Shown piece by piece: positions 1 to 8,300 of a stretch of DNA of 64,000 nucleotides. The stretch comes from Algoriphagus sp. (GTDB lineage Bacteria > Bacteroidota > Bacteroidia > Cytophagales > Cyclobacteriaceae). The translations under genes and the position numbers were made by a program. The stretch lies in the NCBI RefSeq assembly GCF_030694375.1, contig NZ_JAUXYL010000017.1, forward strand, positions 1 through 64,000, in the 5' to 3' direction. The notes under the pieces were generated by a model. That model saw nothing but the letters and a program-made list of their open reading frames with translations. It did not search any database and was not told where the DNA came from. How positions within the stretch are numbered: the stretch's first letter is position 1; the number at the start of each line of letters is the position of its first letter.

Positions 1-1361
1 TGCAGGCGGTCTATGACTACGGAGCTTATGGGGTAGAATTGAAAAACAACCTCAAGCGCCTTTGGTGGGAATCCATGACTCGCGTGCAGGACAATATCGT
101 CGGAATTGATGCCTCTATTTTTATGCATCCGACTACTTGGAAGGCTTCCGGCCACGTGGATTCTTTCAACGATCCCATGATCGACAACAAGGACAGCAAA
201 AAGCGCTACCGTGCCGATGTGCTGGTAGAAGAACATGCCGCCAAACTCGAAAAAGAAGGTGAAGCCGAAAGAGGGAAATCGTTAACTGCAGCGCTTGCCC
301 GTTTATTGGAAGCTGAAGATTTGGACGGAGTCCGTGATCTGATTACCAACGAAGGTATCAAATGCCCGATCTCCGGAACCTCCAACTGGACTGATGTTCG
401 TCAATTTAACTTAATGTTTTCCACGCAAGTTGGATCTGTAGCAGAAGATTCCTCCACCATTTATTTGCGTCCGGAGACAGCACAAGGCATTTTTGTCAAC
501 TTTCTGAATGTGCAGAAGACTGCACGAATGAAGGTTCCTTTCGGCATTGCACAGATCGGAAAGGCCTTCAGAAATGAGATCGTTGCCCGTCAGTTTATTT
601 TCAGAATGCGTGAATTTGAGCAGATGGAAATGCAGTTTTTCATCCGCCCCGGCACCGAAATGGACTGGTACGCCTTCTGGGCAGAAACGCGCATGAAGTG
701 GCATTTGGCTTTGGGTACCCCTGCGGAAAAGCTCAAAAAACACGATCACGAAAAACTAGCCCACTACGCAAATGCAGCGATGGACATTGAGTTTGAGTTT
801 CCATTTGGCTTCAAAGAAGTGGAAGGCATTCACTCCAGAACTGATTTTGACCTGAAAAGCCATCAGGAATTCTCCAGAAAGAAGCAGCAATACTTCGATC
901 CTGAGATCAATCAGAATTACATTCCTTATGTGATTGAAACCTCAATCGGAGCGGATCGACTATTTCTCTTGACCCTTTGCAATGCATATACTGAGGAAAA
1001 TTCAGAGGAAAAAAGCAGAACTTATTTGAAATTCCATCCCGCTATCGCTCCTGTGAAAGCTGCGATTCTTCCGATTGTGAAGAAAGACGGCTTACCTGAA
1101 AAAGCAAAGGAAATTGTGGAATTGCTGAAATACGACTTCAATATTATCTACGAAGATGCGGCTTCGATCGGAAAGCGCTATGCACGTCAGGATTTGATCG
1201 GCACTCCATTCTGTATTGCTGTGGATCATCAGACTTTGGAAGATAATACCGTCACTATCCGGCACAGAGATACTACTGAGCAGGAGCGCGTGTCTATCTC
1301 TGAACTTCATGGAAGAATCGCGGAGGCGACGAGCTTTAGAAGGATATTTGAGAAGCTTTGA
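1..1361 (+). CDS. glyS: Glycine--tRNA ligase (alpha2 type), 5' end outside window
   Basis: Cytoplasmic class II aminoacyl-tRNA synthetase that charges tRNA-Gly. The reading frame is open from the first bases of the window (codons in register from base 3, reading QAVYDYGAYGVELKNN), so the TTG at 39 is not a start; the gene begins upstream. Visible are the class II motif 2 region (FGIAQIGKAFRNEI and FRMREFEQMEMQFF), motif 3 (VIETSIGADRLFL) and the C-terminal anticodon-binding domain (KFHPAIAPVKAAILP onward). About 450 residues are present, close to the usual length of the undivided bacterial/eukaryotic-type enzyme, so only a short N-terminal piece is missing. It ends at a TGA followed by a strong terminator. 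Confidence 0.96.
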   Translation, partial: QAVYDYGAYGVELKNNLKRLWWESMTRVQDNIVGIDASIFMHPTTWKASGHVDSFNDPMIDNKDSKKRYRADVLVEEHAAKLEKEGEAERGKSLTAALARLLEAEDLDGVRDLITNEGIKCPISGTSNWTDVRQFNLMFSTQVGSVAEDSSTIYLRPETAQGIFVNFLNVQKTARMKVPFGIAQIGKAFRNEIVARQFIFRMREFEQMEMQFFIRPGTEMDWYAFWAETRMKWHLALGTPAEKLKKHDHEKLAHYANAAMDIEFEFPFGFKEVEGIHSRTDFDLKSHQEFSRKKQQYFDPEINQNYIPYVIETSIGADRLFLLTLCNAYTEENSEEKSRTYLKFHPAIAPVKAAILPIVKKDGLPEKAKEIVELLKYDFNIIYEDAASIGKRYARQDLIGTPFCIAVDHQTLEDNTVTIRHRDTTEQERVSISELHGRIAEATSFRRIFEKL

Positions 1362-1392
1362 TTTCGGATTTCGGAATTTTGATTTCGGATTT

Positions 1393-1429
1393 AAAAAAGC
1401 CGTCAGATTGATTTCTGGCGGCTTTTTTT
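1393..1429 (+). terminator. Rho-independent terminator of glyS
   Basis: A-run (1393-1398), stem GCCGTCAGA / TCTGGCGGC (1399-1407 with 1414-1422, one G-T pair), 6-nt loop, then seven T. The A-run and T-run make it usable on both strands, but the next gene on the minus strand ends over 400 bp away, so it mainly serves glyS. Confidence 0.85.
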
Positions 1430-1842
1430 ATTTCATCGCTGAGACGCTGAGGGCGGGAAGTTATTTTTGGGAGAAAAGATTTTGAATATTAAAAGATCTG
1501 CGAAAATCCGCGACTTTTTCAGCGAAAATCTGCGTGAAATTGCCGTAATCAATTTTCAATTTCCAAACCCACTGATCAATTTTCAAGGACGGATGCCCCA
1601 TCTTGAGAATTGATCATTGCTATTTTGGTTATTCCCAATCCCTTCCTTCTTCTCGAAAAATCCCCCTTACCCCCTTTTACCAAGATTCTTTCCCAAAACT
1701 AAACTTGAACTCAAAGGGGGAGTTAGTCTCAACGAACCTCATTGCAATCACTACCACTTGTAAATTGGACATTGACCATTGGTAATTGCTCATTGTCAAT
1801 CGTGTCTATCATCTTGATACTTGTGTCTAGCGTCTTGATACT
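1430..1842. repeat. Gene-free mosaic of Bacteroidota dispersed intergenic motifs
   Basis: No credible gene in about 410 bp. It strings together several motif types: CGCTGAGACGCTGAGG (near 1438); a diverged relative of the X repeat of the 10-12 kb array (ATCTGCGAAAATCCGCG and following, about 1496-1540); CAATTTTCAATTTCC and TTGACCATTGGTAATTG type low-complexity words (1550-1620, 1765-1800); a CCCCCTTACCCCCTTTT / CAAAGGGGGAGTTAG pair (1667-1725); and a twice-repeated TCTTGATACTT word (1810-1843). The short frame at 1603-1785 has no family resemblance and is made of these repeats. Confidence 0.6.
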
Positions 1843-2334
1843 TCAAAACTCAATCTTCCCCTTTTCCTCCCCTTTTCCCAAAAGTAAACTTCGTGGAGAT
1901 TTGGATTGACTATAGACATGGACGATGTTCTGTTGTCCGTTGAAGTCATTCAGTAGGATGGTGTTTTTGACTTCTATAGACTTCGGGATTTCAGTTGCGG
2001 AGGATTCAATATAAAACCACGCCGCATCTTCCTCCACTTCATAGCCCAGATAATTCAAGGTTAATGACTTCCCGTTGACCGCTAACTGATTATGTTTTAG
2101 CAAATATTCCCTGATTTGGCCATCCAGCTTTGCCTTATCTTTCGGATTGAGAAAATCCACTTTTTCTTTGAATTCATTACCCAAAGCGAGCTCCAGATCA
2201 TCCCAAAAAATCTTCTGGGCGATCTCCATTTTCTTGCTGTTAGGATTGAACCTGATCTCAGTCAAGCTGATAAAGAATGGATGCGCTTTGGCAATCAACA
2301 GAAGTACAATCCATGAAATGTAAAGATGTTGCAT
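1843..2334 (-). CDS. DUF6702 family secreted protein
   Basis: 163-residue exported protein. The N-terminus (MQHLYISWIVLLLIAKAHPFF) is a signal sequence ending just before the HPFFISLTEI segment typical of DUF6702, a Bacteroidota family of unknown function. The body alternates beta-strand-like stretches (LTEIRFNPNSKKMEIAQKIF, LTLNYLGYEVEEDAAWFYIE) and ends in a lysine/glutamate-rich tail. It is divergently transcribed from a HupE/UreJ-type membrane protein 84 bp away; DUF6702 genes often sit next to such membrane proteins or M1 peptidases, as here, suggesting a shared cell-envelope role. No catalytic motif is visible. Confidence 0.75.
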   Translation of the reverse strand: MQHLYISWIVLLLIAKAHPFFISLTEIRFNPNSKKMEIAQKIFWDDLELALGNEFKEKVDFLNPKDKAKLDGQIREYLLKHNQLAVNGKSLTLNYLGYEVEEDAAWFYIESSATEIPKSIEVKNTILLNDFNGQQNIVHVYSQSKSPRSLLLGKGEEKGKIEF

Positions 2335-2417
2335 TTAGTCAGGGCTTTCCGCCTTTTGTGGGAATTATACTGTATTTTCGCCGCAATTTACTTCTTTAGC
2401 AGTACCAAACCCCAAAT

Positions 2418-2996
2418 ATGAATTCTTTTCAATTGTATTTTAAACTCGGATTACAGCACATTCTGGATATTCAGGGTTTTGATCACATTCTTTTCGTATT
2501 GGCACTTTGCGCGGTCTATGTAGCTAGAGACTGGAAAAAAATCCTGATTCTCGTCACTGCTTTCACCATAGGGCATTCCCTCACCTTGGCTTTGGCCACT
2601 TTCAATGTCATTCAAATCCGGGCTGATGTGATCGAATTCCTTATTCCGGTGACTATTGCCTTTACGGCTTTGATTACACTATTCAAACCAAAACCAAGTA
2701 GCGGGAAGGGTATTCAACTGAATTACCTGTTTGCGGTTTTCTTTGGACTGATCCATGGTTTGGGATTTTCCAACTACCTCAAAGCACTTCTGGGCAAAGA
2801 AACCAGTATCTGGCAGCCCTTGCTTTCCTTCAACATTGGGCTGGAAGTGGGCCAAATCATTATCGTCGCGGCTTTTCTGCTGTTGACTTCCTTGGTCAAC
2901 TTGGCAGGAGTTAACAGGAAAGAGTGGACACTGGTCGTGTCAGCATTTGTCTTGGGTATCGCCTGTATGCTGATGTTAGAGACCAAATTTTGGTAA
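2418..2996 (+). CDS. HupE/UreJ family membrane protein
   Basis: 192-residue integral membrane protein with about six hydrophobic segments. It matches the HupE/UreJ type 2 pattern: an N-terminal histidine-bearing amphipathic start (LQHILDIQGFDHILFVLALC), the conserved histidine in TAFTIGHSLTLALA (about H53) and the glycine-rich FGLIHGLGFSNYL. Family members are nickel or cobalt transport candidates; substrate cannot be told here. It is followed by the M1 peptidase 73 bp downstream with a weak hairpin between. The divergent DUF6702 gene shares its upstream region. The family call is good; metal transport is inference. Confidence 0.8.
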   Translation: MNSFQLYFKLGLQHILDIQGFDHILFVLALCAVYVARDWKKILILVTAFTIGHSLTLALATFNVIQIRADVIEFLIPVTIAFTALITLFKPKPSSGKGIQLNYLFAVFFGLIHGLGFSNYLKALLGKETSIWQPLLSFNIGLEVGQIIIVAAFLLLTSLVNLAGVNRKEWTLVVSAFVLGIACMLMLETKFW

Positions 2997-3021
2997 CCAT
3001 ACTTTATGAACAGAACCTTTC

Positions 3022-3046
3022 CAGTCTGGTTATTAGACTGTTTTAT
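3022..3046 (+). terminator. Weak hairpin between the HupE-like gene and the M1 peptidase
   Basis: CAGTCT (3022-3027) pairs with AGACTG (3035-3040) across a 7-nt loop, followed by TTTTAT. The stem is short, so read-through into the peptidase gene is plausible. Confidence 0.4.
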
Positions 3047-3069
3047 AGAATAATCAACGAGTAAAAAAT

Positions 3070-5400
3070 ATGATAAAAAAATTACTTGCAATCGCAGCAA
3101 TTGGTCTTGTGGGAACTGCTCCTGTATGGGCACAACAGCCCGAGCAAAATCACGCAGTCCGTTTTGAGCAGTTAGGCACAATGCTCCGCACGCCTAACGT
3201 TTACCGAACTGCCTCCGGAGCTCCGGGACACATGTATTGGCAGCAGCAAGCCAACTATTTGATCAATGTCGAGCTCAACGACGACAATCAGTCCATCAAA
3301 GGAAATGAGACTGTTACATACATCAACAATTCCCCGGATCAGCTGACTTACCTTTGGCTTCAGCTCGATCAAAATAACCGAAGCAAAGACTCTGACACCC
3401 CAAAAGTCACCGAATCCAGCCTCAATCCTCAAATGAGCCTACGCCAGCTGGATGGGATTCTTTGGCACTCCGATGACTATGATCTGAAGATCGCTTCCAT
3501 CAAAGATGGCAATGGGACCCCCTTGAATGTAGCCATCAACAAAACCATGATGCGTGTGGATCTTCCACAGCCTCTAAATCCCGGTGAAACCTTCAGCTTT
3601 ACCATCGATTGGAGCTTCAACATTCACGACCGAATGGGCTTCATCGGCGGACGTCCGGGCTATGAGTTTTTCCCAAAGGACGGAAACTACCTCTACACCA
3701 TGGCAGAGTGGTTCCCAAGAATGGCGGTCTACTCCGACTTCCAAGGATGGCAAAACAAGCAGTTCCTCGGAGCCGGTGAATTTGCTTTGACTTTTGGAAA
3801 TTATGAAGTCCGCATCACCGTCCCTGCAGATCACATGGTCGGAGCAACTGGAGTGCTTCAAAATCCGGAAGAAGTGCTTTCCTCCACCGAACTTGACCGA
3901 TGGAACAAAGCAAAAAAGACTTACGATGAGCCGGTGATCATCCGAACTCAAGCGGAAGCTGAATCTTTGGAGAAAAAGAAAGCCTCCGGCAAAAAGACCT
4001 GGATTTACAAAGCTGAAAATGTCCGTGATTTCGCATGGACTTCTTCCAGAAAGTTCATCTGGGATGCCATGGCAGTGAAGCAAGGCGGAAAAGACGTCAT
4101 GGCGATGTCCTACTACGGCAAGGAAGGCAATCCACTTTGGGAGCAATATTCTACCAAAGTAGTAGCCCACACCATCAAATCTTACTCAGCACACACGTTT
4201 GATTACCCCTACCCAACGGCCATCTCCGTGGAAGCAAGTAACGGAATGGAATACCCGATGATCTGCTTCAACTACGGACGTCCGGATGCGGATGGCACCT
4301 ACTCCGAAGCGGTGAAATACGGTATGATTGGAGTAATCATCCATGAGGTTGGTCACAACTTCTTCCCTATGATCGTCAACTCAGACGAGCGACAGTGGAC
4401 TTGGATGGACGAAGGATTGAACACTTTCATGCAATTCATGGCCGAGCAGGAATGGGACAGAAATTATCCTTCCCGACGAGGTGCGGCTCACAAAATAGTT
4501 CCTTACATGAGAAGCGAAAAGAACACATTGGAGCCGATCATGACTAATTCTGAAAACATCATTCAGTTTGGTCCAAATGCGTATGCAAAGCCAGCTACCG
4601 CCCTGAATATCCTTCGTGAGACTGTCATGGGCCGTGAGCTATTTGACTATGCCTTCAAGGAATATGCAAGAAGATGGATGTTTAAGCACCCAACTCCGGA
4701 CGATCTGTTCAGAACGATGGAAGACGCATCGGCTGTGGATTTGGATTGGTTCTGGAGAGGTTGGTTCTACGGAACTGACCCAGTCGATATTTCCATTGAA
4801 AATGTCACTTGGTTCAAGTTGGACAATAGACCTCCTGCAGAGCGAGCTGCAGAAGCAAAAGCTACCTACGACCGAGAGGAAGATTACGTCAGCCGTGAAT
4901 TCAACAAAACAGATGTAACTCAGACTGTCTTGGAAGCGGATCCAAAAACCCGTGACTTCTACAACAGCTACAATCGATTTGCGGTCACTCCAGAAGATGA
5001 TGCCAAATACAAGAGTTTCGTAGCTAGCCTCAGCGAGCGGGAAAAAGCCGTGTTCAACAGCAATATGAACTTCTACGAAATGACGTTCAGAAACGTGGGA
5101 GGATTGGTGATGCCATTGATTATCGAATTCCACTTTGCTGATGGTACTTCGGAGATTGAGCGAATTCCAGCCGAGATCTGGAGAAAAAATGAAACACAGG
5201 TGACCAAAGTTTTTGCGAAGCAAAAAGAAGTGGTTCGCTTTGTACTCGATCCCAAGCGTGAAACCGCCGACATCGACGAAAGCAGCAACTATTGGCCGCG
5301 ACAATATCAGCCGAGCCGTTTTGAACTATTCAAAAGTAACGGTGCAGCACGTGGAGCCTCAACCGGTGATAATCCGATGAAGAAGGCTCAGAAAAAGTAA
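3070..5400 (+). CDS. M1 family zinc metallopeptidase, exported
   Basis: 776-residue exported aminopeptidase-type protease. An N-terminal signal peptide (MIKKLLAIAAIGLVGTAPVWA, cleavage about residue 21) precedes the M1 beta-sandwich domain. The gluzincin motif HEVGH lies at residues 425-429, with the third zinc ligand E448 in WMDEGLN, exactly 18 residues after H429; the upstream EASNGMEYPM segment corresponds to the family GAMEN-like exopeptidase motif. The C-terminal 200 residues form an additional domain ending in a basic tail (KKAQKK). Zn-dependent removal of N-terminal residues from peptides in the periplasm or at the surface follows from the family; substrate is unknown. Its terminator is inside the following 75-bp repeat. 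Confidence 0.93.
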   Translation: MIKKLLAIAAIGLVGTAPVWAQQPEQNHAVRFEQLGTMLRTPNVYRTASGAPGHMYWQQQANYLINVELNDDNQSIKGNETVTYINNSPDQLTYLWLQLDQNNRSKDSDTPKVTESSLNPQMSLRQLDGILWHSDDYDLKIASIKDGNGTPLNVAINKTMMRVDLPQPLNPGETFSFTIDWSFNIHDRMGFIGGRPGYEFFPKDGNYLYTMAEWFPRMAVYSDFQGWQNKQFLGAGEFALTFGNYEVRITVPADHMVGATGVLQNPEEVLSSTELDRWNKAKKTYDEPVIIRTQAEAESLEKKKASGKKTWIYKAENVRDFAWTSSRKFIWDAMAVKQGGKDVMAMSYYGKEGNPLWEQYSTKVVAHTIKSYSAHTFDYPYPTAISVEASNGMEYPMICFNYGRPDADGTYSEAVKYGMIGVIIHEVGHNFFPMIVNSDERQWTWMDEGLNTFMQFMAEQEWDRNYPSRRGAAHKIVPYMRSEKNTLEPIMTNSENIIQFGPNAYAKPATALNILRETVMGRELFDYAFKEYARRWMFKHPTPDDLFRTMEDASAVDLDWFWRGWFYGTDPVDISIENVTWFKLDNRPPAERAAEAKATYDREEDYVSREFNKTDVTQTVLEADPKTRDFYNSYNRFAVTPEDDAKYKSFVASLSEREKAVFNSNMNFYEMTFRNVGGLVMPLIIEFHFADGTSEIERIPAEIWRKNETQVTKVFAKQKEVVRFVLDPKRETADIDESSNYWPRQYQPSRFELFKSNGAARGASTGDNPMKKAQKK

Positions 5401-5489
5401 AGAGTTGGATGACCGATGTCCGATGACCGATGTTTCGGCTCCTGGACGCTTTGGAAATCAAAGACAAGCAAGTCAACTTAAAAAAATCA

Positions 5490-5564
5490 AGCCCCGGGGG
5501 AGATTTCTTCGGGGCTTTTTGCTTGGATAGACCTGACAAGTTTTGAAAACCTTGCAGGTATTTT
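5490..5564 (+). repeat. 75-bp direct repeat, left copy (contains a terminator)
   Basis: Two stacked inverted repeats: a GCCCC...GGGGC stem with CTTTTT tail (5491-5520), which terminates the M1 peptidase gene, then a degenerate AGACCTG...CAGGT palindrome centred on TTTTGAAAA (5529-5560). The same arrangement occurs at 8838-8912, with five mismatches over 75 positions by my alignment. The pair brackets the toxin cassette. Confidence 0.85.
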
Positions 5565-5582
5565 TTTTCAAAAACCCTCAAA

Positions 5583-5602
5583 AATACCCTATATAGGGTA
5601 TT
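5583..5602. promoter_or_regulatory. Perfect 20-bp palindrome, operator candidate
   Basis: AATACCCTATATAGGGTATT is its own reverse complement over all 20 bases. It ends at the first bases of the TTGACA box of the toxin promoter, the usual place for a dimeric regulator. No regulator gene is adjacent, so the cognate protein is unknown. Confidence 0.6.
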
Positions 5603-5633
5603 GACATTCTCCCCCCCCCCCCACGTATTTTTC
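5601..5633 (+). promoter_or_regulatory. Candidate toxin promoter with a C12 tract in its spacer
   Basis: TTGACA (5601-5606) and TATTTTTC (5626-5633; Bacteroidota -7 consensus TAnnTTTG, last base off) are 19 bp apart. Twelve consecutive C (5611-5622) fill most of the spacer. The implied start of transcription is near 5640, only a few bases before the ATG at 5648, so the transcript would have a very short leader. Gain or loss of a C would change promoter spacing. Confidence 0.5.
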
Positions 5634-5647
5634 AAACTAAAAACCTT

Positions 5648-7510
5648 ATGAGAAATCTTATCTTTTTCGCATATGTCCTGCTTTTTTGGAGCTGTGAAAT
5701 GCAACCCATCGAAGAGTTGGCGATAGAGCCTGATACAATTGAGCAAATTCAGGGCCCTTACCAAGTGACACGAGTAAGCAAAAGTACTTTCCTTTCATTG
5801 GGTAAAAAGTTGCAAAAACGAATCGGTTTTAATGTAATTGAATCTGCCCAAATGAGGCAAATTTCGGATTTCACCTTTGATCTGGAAGCATCCCAACTGA
5901 CTACAGATACATTAAAGCGACGAACTTACACTGTCCCTTTTCTGGCAAAAGGAGATAAGTACAGCACGTTTAATCTGGTATTGGTTGCTGACAGTGTGGA
6001 CAATGTGTTGGATCAGTATGTACTTCAGTATGAATTTGACAGCATTCAATACCAAGATTTTGAGGTGACGAAAGATTTACTTGCTTCCGGTGTGACCATC
6101 AAGCGCTTTCCCTTCTCCAGCTTTTTTAATGATTCCAATCCAGGATTTTTGGAACGATGTGACGGAGTATTTGACAGCAATGGAGATCCAGTGACCTGTG
6201 ATCAGGTAACAATTGATTATGGCTCAAGCTATGGAGGAGGATCTGGTGGAAGTGGCGGAAGCCTTTGGATAACACCTGGAGGAGGAGGTGGAACTTCTTC
6301 TGGAACATGTTCTTGGACACTTTCTTGGAGTCCTTGTTCCTGCATGAATCACATGCACACTTGTGGTTGCAATGACCCTACAAGATATCCAATTATTACA
6401 ATTTCATGTAGTGACGCTCAAATGAGAAAATTTTCCATTTCAGGTGCAGCTAATATGACCTGCATGGATTGTTCAGTTTCAGATTTCGGATCTCCTGCCT
6501 TTACGCTTACTAGAAATGCTACTCAAATCGACAACTTACTTACTGATTTTAATCTTTCAGATTGGCACATGGCCTATTTGAGTTTGAATGATGCGTTTTC
6601 AACGGAATTTAAATCCCTCCTTCAGTCAGAACTCAATCTAGACCAAAAAGCTGCAATGATTACTCTTGCAGCCCAAATGGAAGGAGTTTTGTCTAGTCAA
6701 ATGAATCAGAATTTTGGACTAGCTGTTGATCATCTAGTAGAGGGAAACTTGATTGACCCAATAATCCTTCACTATTACTCAATTTTTATAAATACCAAAA
6801 TCGCATACCTAAAATTTGAGAACCCTACTAAGTATAAAAATCCTGATGGCAGTTGGAAAAAGTACCTTTTATACTATGATGCTAACAAAGAAGCTCTTCA
6901 TTTTACTCTTGATATATTGGGTCTAGTACCAGAATTAGGGGAGCCTGCCGATTTAATAAATGGTGTTCTTTACGTAATTGAAGGTGACGGAGTCAATGCT
7001 ACCTTAAGTGTTGCGTCTAGTTTGCCATTCCTTGGTTACATTACTTCTGGACCAAAAATCGGATTTAAAGTAATTCAATCTGCGACTGACCTACAGAGCA
7101 AACAAGTAATCCGATGGATCCTTGATAGGGAGGGTTTTATTACCTTTGGAGATAGAAGTCAACTTAGGAGCATGTTTCCAAACATTCTAACAACGGAACA
7201 AGCACATCATATTATTCCTTGGTCTACAGCAATTCAAAAGCATTCAGTTATTCAGGAAGCAGCGAAATCTGCAAATGCGTTTCACATGAATGAAGTGCTT
7301 AATGGAATACCAGTTGATTCTTGGAGAAATCAACCAAATCATGATATATATAATAATCTAATTCTTTCACGATTAGAAATGATAAAAAATGACTTCCCAA
7401 ATGAGACACCTGATTTTTATTATCAAAAAGTAGCCGAATTAATTAACAAAGCCAAGACTGCAATACAAGCCAATCCTAATGTACACTTAAACCAAATTAA
7501 CTTCCGATGA
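5648..7510 (+). CDS. Lipoprotein with pre-toxin and C-terminal AHH nuclease toxin domain
   Basis: 620-residue probable polymorphic toxin. The N-terminus (MRNLIFFAYVLLFWSC) looks like a lipoprotein signal with C16 as the acylated cysteine. Then come a beta-rich domain to about residue 190, a glycine/serine linker (about 195-218), a cysteine-rich patch (about 219-280), a helical region, and a pretoxin-like segment (LDILGLVPELGEPADLINGV, about 421-440). The C-terminus carries the AHH nuclease signature: H520-H521 in EQAHHIIPW, HMNEVLNGIPV, and H565 in NHDIYNNLI. AHH domains are HNH/EndoVII-fold nucleases. The stop overlaps the next start (ATGA), as expected for a toxin-immunity pair. From about 6400 onward the sequence is visibly more AT-rich than its neighbours, suggesting exchange of the toxin tip. 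Delivery is unknown; no secretion-system gene is nearby. Confidence 0.8.
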   Translation: MRNLIFFAYVLLFWSCEMQPIEELAIEPDTIEQIQGPYQVTRVSKSTFLSLGKKLQKRIGFNVIESAQMRQISDFTFDLEASQLTTDTLKRRTYTVPFLAKGDKYSTFNLVLVADSVDNVLDQYVLQYEFDSIQYQDFEVTKDLLASGVTIKRFPFSSFFNDSNPGFLERCDGVFDSNGDPVTCDQVTIDYGSSYGGGSGGSGGSLWITPGGGGGTSSGTCSWTLSWSPCSCMNHMHTCGCNDPTRYPIITISCSDAQMRKFSISGAANMTCMDCSVSDFGSPAFTLTRNATQIDNLLTDFNLSDWHMAYLSLNDAFSTEFKSLLQSELNLDQKAAMITLAAQMEGVLSSQMNQNFGLAVDHLVEGNLIDPIILHYYSIFINTKIAYLKFENPTKYKNPDGSWKKYLLYYDANKEALHFTLDILGLVPELGEPADLINGVLYVIEGDGVNATLSVASSLPFLGYITSGPKIGFKVIQSATDLQSKQVIRWILDREGFITFGDRSQLRSMFPNILTTEQAHHIIPWSTAIQKHSVIQEAAKSANAFHMNEVLNGIPVDSWRNQPNHDIYNNLILSRLEMIKNDFPNETPDFYYQKVAELINKAKTAIQANPNVHLNQINFR

Positions 7511-8241
7511 ACTTCTTTCAAGTAATGCCAAATTCTGAAAATTTATCGTCTGAAGATTTAATCAAGAACTATTTACTTCCATGTCATAAAGACGATCCCG
7601 ATTTTCTTGGAAATCATCCTAATTATTCTTGGATAGAATTCAAACCTAAGATCCCGATAATTGAAATTTCTGACTCACGAAGAATACCATCACTTTTCTA
7701 TTCTGGAGGCATGCTTTCAACAAGATTAATTATGTCCAATGCCTTAAAGGAAATAATGGAAGAAGTTAACGCAAATTCCAAAATACAATTTTTCCCAGCC
7801 GAATTAATTCAAAAAAATAAAGAGATTAATGATTATTGGATTACTAACTATTTCAAATTCAACGACAATTGCATTGACTTTGACCAAAGTTCTTTTATAG
7901 CAGAAGTTTCTAGAAGTACTGGCAATCCATTCATTCAATTAACATTTGCTCACGAATATGAAAAAAAGAAATTTCTTGATCTTGAAAACTATAAGTCCTT
8001 TAAGGCAGAACTTAAATTAAAAAAAGGAAGTATTTCCCCTGAAAAACTTTCTATTAAAAAAACTTGCTCCCAAGATGTTCTTTTACTGAAAGAGATTTTT
8101 ATTCCTGACATAATAATCTCTACAGAATTGAAAGATCGGATAATTGATAGAAATATTTTTGACATTGAATTCAAACCTCTAGAACTATCTGAAGAAGAAT
8201 GGTATGGTCCTAATGGCATCCGAAAGCAGTTTTACAAATAA
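7507..8241 (+). CDS. Candidate immunity protein (Imm11/Imm43-like) for the AHH toxin
   Basis: 244-residue cytosolic protein with no signal peptide, starting inside the stop of the toxin gene (4-bp overlap). Two similar modules fit the DUF1629/Imm11 and Imm43 layout: hydrophobic strand, helix beginning at a serine, then a strand ending in Phe-Pro or Phe-Lys-Pro (LFYSGGMLSTRLIMSNALKE with IQFFPAEL; IIISTELKDRIIDRN with IEFKPLEL). Position directly after an AHH toxin is the main argument for immunity; the family name is from pattern memory and less certain. It is strongly AT-rich, like the toxin tip. A terminator follows at 8246. Confidence 0.6.
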   Translation: MNFFQVMPNSENLSSEDLIKNYLLPCHKDDPDFLGNHPNYSWIEFKPKIPIIEISDSRRIPSLFYSGGMLSTRLIMSNALKEIMEEVNANSKIQFFPAELIQKNKEINDYWITNYFKFNDNCIDFDQSSFIAEVSRSTGNPFIQLTFAHEYEKKKFLDLENYKSFKAELKLKKGSISPEKLSIKKTCSQDVLLLKEIFIPDIIISTELKDRIIDRNIFDIEFKPLELSEEEWYGPNGIRKQFYK

Positions 8242-8245
8242 TATG

Positions 8246-8285
8246 GAATTCAGCCTAGAACGGTTTTGGGCTGGATTCTCTTTTT
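8246..8285 (+). terminator. Terminator after the immunity gene
   Basis: GAATTCAGCC (8246-8255) pairs with GGCTGGATTC (8269-8278) with one G-T pair, followed by TCTTTTTC. It separates the toxin-immunity pair from the next gene. Confidence 0.75.
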
Positions 8286-8300
8286 CAAAGTTCTTGTAAT

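Noticed and set aside
39..41. TTG as start of the glycine--tRNA ligase
   Set aside because: The frame is open upstream to the window edge and encodes the conserved sequence preceding it; the gene begins outside.
1603..1785. 60-codon plus-strand frame
   Set aside because: Composed of dispersed intergenic words, with low-complexity translation and no family resemblance.
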